Shown here piece after piece: positions 17,642-24,172 of a stretch of DNA of 64,000 nt. This DNA comes from Alkalibacterium sp049389645 (lineage in GTDB: Bacteria; Bacillota; Bacilli; Lactobacillales; Carnobacteriaceae_A), in NCBI RefSeq assembly GCF_049389645.1, contig NZ_CP186540.1, positions 372,001 to 436,000 on the forward strand, given 5' to 3'. The notes beneath the pieces were generated by a model. The model was not told the origin of the DNA. It did no database searches and was given only the letters and a program-made list of their open reading frames with translations. The translations under genes were made by a program, and so were the position numbers. How positions within the stretch are numbered: position 1 is the stretch's first letter; every line of letters starts with the position of its first letter.

Positions 17642-18283
17642 TCACTTGAAGTGATAGCGCGTTAATTCTAATGCATTAGTCTCCATTATTTTCTCAGCAT
17701 ATTCATTCAAGACTTCTGGTGTTGTGTTCGTTTTATTTCCAAACTCTAAAGCAATTGCTATTTCCTCATCACTTGTTTTTTCAACCATTTCCTCTACAAA
17801 GAAAGTTAAATGGAGATAGTATCTATTTTTGTAGCTATAAAGAGTTGACGTGCCACTTTCTAAATACAACGATTTGGAAAGTGAAATCATCTGTTCGAAG
17901 CCCTCTAAAGCAATCATAACTTCTTTGGTTGTGTTATCACCTTTAGTGTATTCATCAATTTCATCAAGTGATTCCTCATTTTGATTTATATTATCATCAA
18001 TTTGCTCTTTCAGCGTGTCTAAAGAATCAACATCTTCTTTAAAGTTAGTTCCTTTGCTTATAAATAATTCTAATCCGTTATTATTCGGCATGACTTGAAA
18101 AGTGACCGCTTCAGATTCTTGAAATTCTTCGTCGATATCAACTTCTTCTAAGATACTATAAAAAAACTTTTCAATTTGTTTTTGATTTCCTAACAGATCA
18201 AGAAAAGTGATACCACGTGCTTCTAAATCAGTGTTTTCAATGATCACACGTATAGTATCATCGTTGATATGTTCTATTTCCAT
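17642..18283 (-). CDS. mecA: Adapter protein MecA
   Basis: MecA targets proteins such as ComK, ComX or Spx to ClpC-ClpP. The 213-residue product starts MEIEHINDDTIRV, the typical N-terminal substrate-binding domain (to about residue 80). An acidic linker rich in Asp and Glu follows (about 85-125), then the C-terminal ClpC-binding domain with FEQMISLSKSL and LHLTFFVEEM. The start at 18283 is supported by GAGGTG six bases upstream. It lies between spx and coiA. Confidence 0.94.
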   Translation of the reverse strand: MEIEHINDDTIRVIIENTDLEARGITFLDLLGNQKQIEKFFYSILEEVDIDEEFQESEAVTFQVMPNNNGLELFISKGTNFKEDVDSLDTLKEQIDDNINQNEESLDEIDEYTKGDNTTKEVMIALEGFEQMISLSKSLYLESGTSTLYSYKNRYYLHLTFFVEEMVEKTSDEEIAIALEFGNKTNTTPEVLNEYAEKIMETNALELTRYHFK

Positions 18284-18449
18284 TATTCCACACCTCGCAT
18301 TTCTTTGGAATAAACGTCCCACTAGGGTTAATTTACTTTACTATGATAGGCAGTCTACTAGACCACACTCTTGCTATTATACAAAAGCTGTTCTTTAAAT
18401 ACAAGTAACAACTTCATATATATCAATTTAGAATTGTGACAGTTTATAA

Positions 18450-18482
18450 AAAGAATCGACAAATATATTTGTCGATTCTTTC
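18450..18482 (-). terminator. Terminator of spx
   Basis: A 13-bp AAGAATCGACAAA stem (18451-18463 with 18468-18480) has a four-base loop, with a T run on the minus strand. It lies just after the spx stop codon. Confidence 0.88.
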
Positions 18483-18492
18483 TAACATTTAT

Positions 18493-18900
18493 CTAACTTT
18501 GTGTTAAAGCTACTAATTGTTGAGCTTTCTGTAACTCGATTTCTCTGATCGCTCTTGGCACAAACTGGCGAATCTCATCTTCGTTATACCCAATCTGTAA
18601 TCTTCTTTCATCTAAAATAATAGGTCTTCTGATCAATGTTGGATTTTCTTGAATTAAAACGAATAATTCTTTTAAAGACAATTCATCTAAATCAATATTT
18701 AATTCTTTAAATGCTTTGGACCGTGTAGATATGATATCCTCGGTTCCATCTTCAGTTAATCGCATGATAGCTTTTATTTCTTCAATTTCCAATGGGTTAT
18801 GAGCCATATTTTTCTCCGTATAAGGGATGTTGTACTCTTCTAACCATGCTTTTGCTTTTCGACAAGATGTGCAACTAGGTGTAGTAAATAATGTAACCAT
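18493..18900 (-). CDS. spx: Transcriptional regulator Spx (ArsC family)
   Basis: Spx binds the RNA polymerase alpha C-terminal domain and redirects transcription under disulfide stress. The 135-residue product has the redox switch CTSC (residues 10-13) in the ArsC/thioredoxin fold, and the RRPII loop near residue 92. The C-terminus (QLVALTQS) differs from the LAN-type degradation end of B. subtilis Spx. Its turnover factors SpxH and MecA are encoded within 5 kb. A promoter with a striking inverted repeat lies upstream. Confidence 0.93.
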   Translation of the reverse strand: MVTLFTTPSCTSCRKAKAWLEEYNIPYTEKNMAHNPLEIEEIKAIMRLTEDGTEDIISTRSKAFKELNIDLDELSLKELFVLIQENPTLIRRPIILDERRLQIGYNEDEIRQFVPRAIREIELQKAQQLVALTQS

Positions 18901-18960
18901 TATGTATTTCTCCCCTCAATTATCTCTGATTAATAAAACCGGGTGGTACTGTTTACAATT

Positions 18961-19004
18961 ATTATAATAGCTTAAATGTGACGGAATGTAAACCCCTTTC
19001 CGTC
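18961..19004 (-). promoter_or_regulatory. spx promoter with overlapping inverted repeat
   Basis: On the minus strand TTTACA (18987-18992) and TATTAT (18964-18969) are 17 bases apart. The perfect inverted repeat GACGGAA-N11-TTCCGTC (18980-19004) covers the -35 element, the usual position of a repressor site. In B. subtilis the spx promoter is controlled by PerR and YodB; this repeat does not clearly match either known box. Confidence 0.6.
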
Positions 19005-19087
19005 ATTTTTTCGTCAAACTTATTTTTTTAAAAAATAAATTAGATATAAAAGGTTGCAGAATAAGCTTTTCACAAACATTATCGAGT

Positions 19088-19192
19088 TTGACATTTACAA
19101 CCCATTTGTAATCGTTACAATTAAAGCTTGCCGAATTGAACAAAAAAATCTTGATCGGTTGAGTAGACTCATCAACTAATCAAGATTTTTCT
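19088..19192 (+). ncRNA. Possible small RNA between spx and lplA
   Basis: A promoter-like pair TTTACA (19094-19099) and TACAAT (19116-19121), 16 bases apart, points rightwards into a region with no plus-strand gene and ends at the strong hairpin 19143-19190. The transcript would be about 65 bases. The same hairpin also ends lplA from the other side, so the RNA is only a hypothesis. The promoter overlaps half-sites TTACAA-N5-TTGTAA-N3-TTACAA, which resemble a regulator binding site. Confidence 0.25.
19143..19190. terminator. Terminator of lplA (usable from both strands)
   Basis: An AAAATCTTGAT arm pairs with ATCAAGATTTT, and GTTGA/TCAAC pairing extends the stem inside. The T run is longer on the minus strand, which fits termination of lplA. 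Confidence 0.85.
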
Positions 19193-19209
19193 TGTAAATT
19201 ATTTTGGAA

Positions 19210-20229
19210 TCAGTAAAATAAATCGACTAATTCTTCTGTATCAATATTGCCGAAATATTTATTTTTATCAATGTTATCGAAAGTTTCTTTGATAGCATTT
19301 TTTGTATAAGGAATACCCATTAATTTATTTTCCACATCTTCTATTTCGCCTAAACCAAAGAAATCTCCGTAAATGCGGATATCTTCGATATTACCTTTTC
19401 TAACATTCATCTTGACCTCAACTGTTCCAACAGATAGTCGTTCACTGCGCTCAATTTCGAATTCAGGAGATTTCCCGTAATTCCAATCCCAATTGGCCGT
19501 ATATTGCTTAGCAAATGCTTCAATTTTCTCCCAATCTTTATCTGTTAATACATACTCTTTTATATTTTCTTTTGCGTCAGTTTCATAAATATTCAGAAGT
19601 AATTGATCTCTAAAGTCTTTTGCATTCATAAACTGATAAGAGTCATCTAGGAAAGGTTTGATGTTAGTTACACGACTTCTTATGGATTTAATCCCTTTCG
19701 ATTCAAGTTTATGTTTTTTGGGTTTAAGAGCTTTTACTACAGCTTCAATCTGCGAATCGAACATCAGTGTTCCATGAGCTGTCATGCGTCCATTTTTAGC
19801 ATACATGGCATTTCCAGAGAACTTCTTCCCATCAATGACTAAATCGTTTCTTCCTTTTAATTCAGCTCCTTCGACACCCATTTGATGTAGCGCATCTATA
19901 ACAGGTGAGGTGAATTTTTTGAAATCCCGGAAAGAATCACCATCATCTTCAGTGATAAAACAGAAACACAAGACACCCATATCATGGTATACTGCTCCTC
20001 CGCCAGAAAAACGGCGAACAACTTTTAACTCGTTTTCTTCCACATAAGAGGTATTGACCTCTTCATATGTGTTCTGATTTCGTCCAATAATTATTGAATT
20101 GTCGTTAATATAAAACAATAGAATTGGTTCATCCAACTTGACTTCATTTAACAAGTAATATTCTATGGCTAAATTGATTCTCGGATCATGAATTTCTTTT
20201 CCATCTCGCTGATTTTTAACATAATACAT
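19210..20229 (-). CDS. lplA: Lipoate-protein ligase A
   Basis: The enzyme activates lipoate with ATP and attaches it to lysines of 2-oxoacid dehydrogenase or glycine-cleavage proteins. The 339-residue length fits the large Firmicute type. Visible are the lipoate-binding RRFSGGGAVYHD motif (about residues 71-82), GRNDLVIDGKKFSGNA with the conserved lysine, and HGTLMFD. A C-terminal accessory domain begins near 250. AGGGAG precedes the ATG. The neighbouring yhfI-type gene is also next to a lipoate ligase gene in B. subtilis. Confidence 0.94.
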   Translation of the reverse strand: MYYVKNQRDGKEIHDPRINLAIEYYLLNEVKLDEPILLFYINDNSIIIGRNQNTYEEVNTSYVEENELKVVRRFSGGGAVYHDMGVLCFCFITEDDGDSFRDFKKFTSPVIDALHQMGVEGAELKGRNDLVIDGKKFSGNAMYAKNGRMTAHGTLMFDSQIEAVVKALKPKKHKLESKGIKSIRSRVTNIKPFLDDSYQFMNAKDFRDQLLLNIYETDAKENIKEYVLTDKDWEKIEAFAKQYTANWDWNYGKSPEFEIERSERLSVGTVEVKMNVRKGNIEDIRIYGDFFGLGEIEDVENKLMGIPYTKNAIKETFDNIDKNKYFGNIDTEELVDLFY

Positions 20230-20243
20230 TTTATTTTCTCTCC

Positions 20244-20987
20244 CTATATAGTTATTGTCATTTCTTTTTGTGCTAATTCAATTGGTATAGACGGAGCTTC
20301 ATTTTTTGCTTGTTCAACTAACTGATTGAGCTCTCCTGTTTGAGGTAAATGAGTGAGTATCAATCTCTTAACCTTTGCTTTATTTGCTATTCTTCCACAT
20401 TCTTTAGCTGTCATATGCACTGTATGATTTTCCATTCCCTCATAAAAATTGCTATCTGCTATCAGTAAATCCGCATCTTTTGCAAAGGCTATAAAAGCTT
20501 CTTTATATCCAGAATCTGACGTAGATACAATTGTTTTATTGCTTTTTTCTTCGGTGATTTTAAATGCATAGCAGGGCACGGGATGCAGTGTCTTCATATG
20601 TTCAATTTTAAATGGTCCTATAGTCAGTTCAGACTCTTCATTATATGCTATACCTAGAGTGACATTTTCAAAGGACATTTGCTTAAAATTGTCTATGTCT
20701 TCATTATGACAATAGATGGGTAATAAATGAGGTTTATTTCCTTTGGCATCTCTTTTTAATAAACGAGTAAATTGCAGCACCCCTAAATCGGCAATATGAT
20801 CGTGATGGTAATGAGATAATAAAACAGCATCTAAATGAATTGGATCAACATACCTTTCTAAAGTTAATAAACTGTTACTCCCGACATCGAGCAAAAGGTG
20901 AAAGCCGTTTGATTCAATTAAGTAGGCGCTTGTTCCTATACCTTTAGTTGGATAACCCCCATAAAATCCTAAGACAGTGACCTTCAT
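20244..20987 (-). CDS. MBL-fold metallo-hydrolase (YhfI-like, RNase Z-related)
   Basis: The 247-residue product starts MKVTVLGFYGGYPTKG and carries the metal motif SHYHHDHIAD (HxHxDH), then DSGY with the bridging aspartate and LTHLPQ with a late histidine. These are the features of the RNase Z/PqsE-like branch, but the exosite of true tRNase Z is absent. In B. subtilis yhfI lies beside lplJ. The function is unknown. The start at 20987 is chosen for its AGGGAGA; a longer in-frame extension upstream runs into the hemY terminator and is unlikely. Confidence 0.85.
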   Translation of the reverse strand: MKVTVLGFYGGYPTKGIGTSAYLIESNGFHLLLDVGSNSLLTLERYVDPIHLDAVLLSHYHHDHIADLGVLQFTRLLKRDAKGNKPHLLPIYCHNEDIDNFKQMSFENVTLGIAYNEESELTIGPFKIEHMKTLHPVPCYAFKITEEKSNKTIVSTSDSGYKEAFIAFAKDADLLIADSNFYEGMENHTVHMTAKECGRIANKAKVKRLILTHLPQTGELNQLVEQAKNEAPSIPIELAQKEMTITI

Positions 20988-21039
20988 AATAATCTCCCTT
21001 CTTATTCTATAGTCTATTATTAGGATACGTTTCTGAGCA

Positions 21040-21085
21040 AAAAAAAACAACTAAATCTCTTTTTCATCAAGAGTTTTAGCTGTTT
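21040..21085 (-). terminator. Terminator of hemY
   Basis: On the minus strand AACAGCTAAA-CTCTT pairs with AAGAG-TTTAGTTGTT, with one mismatch, and is followed by nine or more T residues. Confidence 0.85.
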
Positions 21086-21121
21086 TTTCAGTATTTCGAA
21101 TAAATAATGGATCCCAATAAA

Positions 21122-22519
21122 CTAAATTGTATTTTTGATATACGCTATTACATCTTCACTTATTTTGTTTGCTTGGCCAATACAGTTATTTATGCCAAAT
21201 CCATTAACGCCATTTCCCGCCAAATAAAGACCTGGATAATTTTTGTTTAAAAATTCCATCAAGTTTATCCTATTTTCTTCATGCAATAAAGTGAATTGAG
21301 GAATAGCATTTGGCCAGCGCTTGATAATTTTATAATTAGGCTTGCTATCAATAGACAACATACTTGATACATCGTCTAGTATTTCTTGCTCTATTTGCTT
21401 ATTGCTTAAGGACATCATGACCCCGTCCCCGTTGCGACCAAAATAAACTCCCAGCAGTTCTTCGTCTTTATCTTTAAAATGATCCCACTTTTTGTTTAAC
21501 CATACGATACTTTGTATATACGAATTATTACGTCTAACGGACAACAAACCATTCCCTTTAGGAGGGTTGTGTATGGCACCCTTCGGGAAACTAAATAATA
21601 GAAACCCAACTGAGCCCATTTTAATATCTTTAAAGTAATCACTTAATTCAATGTCAGAAAAAAGCTCTTTATACGATCCAGAGTCTGTCGCTACTATGAT
21701 GGAATCAACTCTTAACTGTTCTTTTTTATTTATATCTAAAATATATGTTCCGTTGATACTTTTTTTTATTTCAGTCACTTTTTTTGAAAATCGAATACTT
21801 TCGCTTACTCTATTAGCCAACTCATTAGTCAGCGTTTCAAGGCCATCTTTAAATGTGCCATACATGCCATCGCCATCCCATATTTCCGGATGGTTCACCA
21901 ATGCTTTTGTCCACGTCCCATATTTTTTTTCTAATTCTATAATAGATTCATTAAAACCATGAACACCTATTTCATCAATATCACTCGAATAAATTTTTGA
22001 AAAGAAAGGTTCAGCTACATATTCAGCCATCTCTTCGCCGATACGGTGAGCAAGGTATTCTTTTGTTGTTAATTCTCTTTTTGCTTTTGTTTGAGAAAAA
22101 TAAGTGTTTTTCAGAAAAGTCAGTTTCCCTCGAAAGGATATCAAATCATATTTCCATATGTCTTTTCGTTTTATAGGAACTCCTTTATAGGTAGGACATT
22201 CGAAATGGTACAATTTGTTAAATGCAAAAACATCTTGTTTCCCGTTTTGACTTAGCTCAATTTCATTCTCTAATTTTAATTCTTTTATTAAATTCATTGC
22301 TTCAGGTAATCGTGTGTCGAAAGACTCGGCTCCTAAATCAATAAATTGTTCCCCAAACTTCATGGTAAACAATTTGCCACCTGAACGAATGGAAGATTCC
22401 AGTACAACCACTTCTACAGGAAGATTTTCTTTATCGACCTGTTTTTTCAATCGATAGGCAGTAGTCAATCCAGTTATCCCACTACCAATTATGGCGATTC
22501 GTTTTATTTCTTTATCCAT
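21122..22519 (-). CDS. hemY: Protoporphyrinogen/coproporphyrinogen oxidase, HemY type
   Basis: HemY-type FAD enzymes oxidise coproporphyrinogen III or protoporphyrinogen IX. The 465-residue product has an N-terminal FAD dinucleotide motif GSGITG (12-17), then LESSIRSGGKLFT and LGAESFDTRLPEA, which are typical of this family. It ends with the FAD-binding block YLAGNGVNGFGINNCIGQA. It is encoded alone, without hemE, hemH or other heme genes in the window. Most Lactobacillales cannot make heme, so this may be a partial pathway or an enzyme with a different substrate. It has its own terminator. A related amine oxidase role cannot be excluded. Confidence 0.85.
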   Translation of the reverse strand: MDKEIKRIAIIGSGITGLTTAYRLKKQVDKENLPVEVVVLESSIRSGGKLFTMKFGEQFIDLGAESFDTRLPEAMNLIKELKLENEIELSQNGKQDVFAFNKLYHFECPTYKGVPIKRKDIWKYDLISFRGKLTFLKNTYFSQTKAKRELTTKEYLAHRIGEEMAEYVAEPFFSKIYSSDIDEIGVHGFNESIIELEKKYGTWTKALVNHPEIWDGDGMYGTFKDGLETLTNELANRVSESIRFSKKVTEIKKSINGTYILDINKKEQLRVDSIIVATDSGSYKELFSDIELSDYFKDIKMGSVGFLLFSFPKGAIHNPPKGNGLLSVRRNNSYIQSIVWLNKKWDHFKDKDEELLGVYFGRNGDGVMMSLSNKQIEQEILDDVSSMLSIDSKPNYKIIKRWPNAIPQFTLLHEENRINLMEFLNKNYPGLYLAGNGVNGFGINNCIGQANKISEDVIAYIKNTI

Positions 22520-22684
22520 TCATCTTTCCCTCACAAACTATATTGATATCTGTATACTCCATTTGATACTATGTAATTAGTTTTGTTGGAGGTTGTGTTG
22601 TCACCATACATTGATTAGTGTCAAGTTTATACTTATTATAACATGAAGCTGAGAGAATCCATTAATTGTTTTTTATGTTAATAA

Positions 22685-22730
22685 AAAACCATATAATTAT
22701 GAGTAAAATCTACTCGTAATTATATGGTTT
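22685..22730 (-). terminator. Terminator of the infC-rpmI-rplT operon
   Basis: A long AAACCATATAATTA-GAGT arm pairs with ACTCGTAATTATATGGTTT around a six-base loop. T residues follow on the minus strand, just after the rplT stop codon. Confidence 0.9.
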
Positions 22731-22741
22731 ACGTTTTGTGA

Positions 22742-23101
22742 TTACTTGTTTAATGCATCTTTAGCTTGATCTGTCAATGATGTAAATGCTACTGAATCAT
22801 TTACTGCTAAATCTGCTAACATTTTACGGTTCATATCTATACCCGCAACTTTCAATCCGTGCATAAACTTAGAATAGCTTAAACCATTCATACGTGAAGC
22901 TGCATTGATACGTGCAATCCATAATTTACGGAAATTACGTTTGTTTTGTTTACGGTCTCTGAAAGCATACATATATGATTTCATTACTTGTTGTTTTGCA
23001 ACTTTGAACAAGCGATGTTTCGCACCATAATACCCTTTAGCTAATTTTAAAACGCGCTTACGGCGTCTGCGAGTTACTGTTCCACCTTTTACTCGTGCCA
23101 T
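22742..23101 (-). CDS. rplT: Large subunit ribosomal protein L20
   Basis: The 119-residue basic protein starts MARVKGGTVTRRRRKRVLKLAKG and is essential for early 50S assembly. The N-terminal tail and the globular half with INAASRMNGLSYSKFM are intact. It is the last gene of infC-rpmI-rplT. L20 also represses this operon by acting on its leader RNA in Firmicutes. Confidence 0.98.
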   Translation of the reverse strand: MARVKGGTVTRRRRKRVLKLAKGYYGAKHRLFKVAKQQVMKSYMYAFRDRKQNKRNFRKLWIARINAASRMNGLSYSKFMHGLKVAGIDMNRKMLADLAVNDSVAFTSLTDQAKDALNK

Positions 23102-23141
23102 TGTTCTTCCTCCTTCAATACAATCCTATGATTCTAAATTA

Positions 23142-23342
23142 TTATTTCATATAAGCTAATTGCTGTTTGATGCGTTTGTAGTCACTAGAAGAAACCGTCG
23201 TAGATTTGCGTAAATTACGTTTTTGTTTTTGTGATTTATTCGCAAACATATGGCTAGTTTTAGCATGACCTCTTTTTAATTTACCTGAACCAGTTCTTTT
23301 GAATCTTTTTGCTGATCCACTATGCGTTTTTTGCTTAGGCAT
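23142..23342 (-). CDS. rpmI: Large subunit ribosomal protein L35
   Basis: This 66-residue basic protein begins MPKQKTHSGSAKRFKRTGSG, the usual L35 start. The ATG at 23342 has GGAGG nine bases upstream; a longer in-frame extension would be non-homologous. It sits between infC and rplT. Confidence 0.97.
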   Translation of the reverse strand: MPKQKTHSGSAKRFKRTGSGKLKRGHAKTSHMFANKSQKQKRNLRKSTTVSSSDYKRIKQQLAYMK

Positions 23343-23413
23343 TTTAATTTTCCTCCAATACTCTTTTCTAAAAATTTTAAGCAGACTCAAATTTAATATA
23401 AGTCTAAAGCTTA

Positions 23414-23929
23414 TTACTTTTCAATTTTCGGTGCGAGCATTAAGAACATGCTACGGCCATCCATTTTTGCTTTGGACTCAATCACTGAAATATCAGATGC
23501 TTCATCCGCCATGCGTTCTAACACTACACGTCCAAGTTCTTTATGAGTTATAGCACGACCTCGGAAACGAATAGAAACTTTAACTTTATCGCCTTTTTCC
23601 AAGAATTTTCGAGCGTTACGCAATTTTGTGTTAAAATCATGGTCATCAATAGTTGGACTCAATCGAATCTCTTTTATATTTACAACTTTTTGATTTTTTC
23701 TTGCTTCACGTTCTTTTTTCTGTTGTTCATAGCGAAATTTACCATAATCCATAATACGAGCAACTGGTGGTTTAGCGTTCGGAGAAACGAGTACTAAATC
23801 CATACTAGCTTCTTCAGCCAGTCTCATTGCTTCTTTAGTCTGGATCACGCCTATTTGCTCACCGTCTTTACCTATCAATCGCACTTCATTAGTACGAATA
23901 CGGTCGTTGACAATCATGTCTTTTGCTAT
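23414..23929 (-). CDS. infC: Translation initiation factor IF-3 (start codon probably ATA)
   Basis: IF-3 binds the 30S subunit and checks start codon choice. From an ATA codon at 23929 the product is 171 residues: AKDMIVNDRIRTNEVRL at the N-terminus, a lysine-rich linker, and the C-terminal domain ending FLMLAPKIEK. ATA is chosen because GGAGGTGA lies eight bases upstream, ideal spacing, while the nearest ATG is four codons further in and too far from it. An in-frame GTG lies inside the ribosome binding site itself. infC in other bacteria uses ATT, ATA or ATC so that IF-3 represses its own translation. Confidence 0.93.
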   Translation of the reverse strand: MAKDMIVNDRIRTNEVRLIGKDGEQIGVIQTKEAMRLAEEASMDLVLVSPNAKPPVARIMDYGKFRYEQQKKEREARKNQKVVNIKEIRLSPTIDDHDFNTKLRNARKFLEKGDKVKVSIRFRGRAITHKELGRVVLERMADEASDISVIESKAKMDGRSMFLMLAPKIEK

Positions 23930-24119
23930 GGTGGTCACCTCCAAAGTATTTGCGAGAAAAACACAGAAAAAGACGACATTTCTATAAGTTATAGAAATCC
24001 CGCCTTGTATCCGCATAAAAACACAACTCATTGCGTTTCATTATATATACGATCATATCTGCCCAGAGATTTTCATTCACTTAGGCGAGAAGCGGGAGCT
24101 TCTGCTTTGTTTTCTCAAC
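23930..24119 (-). promoter_or_regulatory. L20/IF3 operon leader RNA with transcription attenuator
   Basis: The roughly 190-base untranslated leader before infC holds a terminator hairpin and an alternative pairing. On the minus strand, TCCCGC in the 5-prime part (24092-24097) can pair with GCGGGA (23998-24003), which is the left arm of the terminator. Pairing of the two would act as antiterminator. This matches the Firmicute L20 leader, where L20 binding favours termination. Confidence 0.75.
23967..24004 (-). terminator. Attenuator terminator in the infC leader
   Basis: A GGCGGGATTTCTATAA arm (23989-24004) pairs with TTATAGAAATGTCGTC (23972-23987), with one mismatch and G-U pairs. CTTTTTCTG follows, upstream of the infC ribosome binding site. 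Confidence 0.8.
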
Positions 24120-24125
24120 TTTTAA

Positions 24126-24154
24126 ATAATACCAACAATTAGAATCAATGTCAA
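24126..24154 (-). promoter_or_regulatory. infC operon promoter
   Basis: On the minus strand TTGACA (24149-24154) and TATTAT (24126-24131) are separated by 17 bases. It lies just after the thrS stop codon and starts the leader. Confidence 0.85.
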
Positions 24155-24172
24155 GTAAATATTAACAGGCAA

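Noticed and set aside
19106..19121. A CcpA cre site in the TTGTAATCGTTACAA region
   Set aside because: The half-sites are one base too close and the right half lacks the required C; it fits a plain palindrome better.
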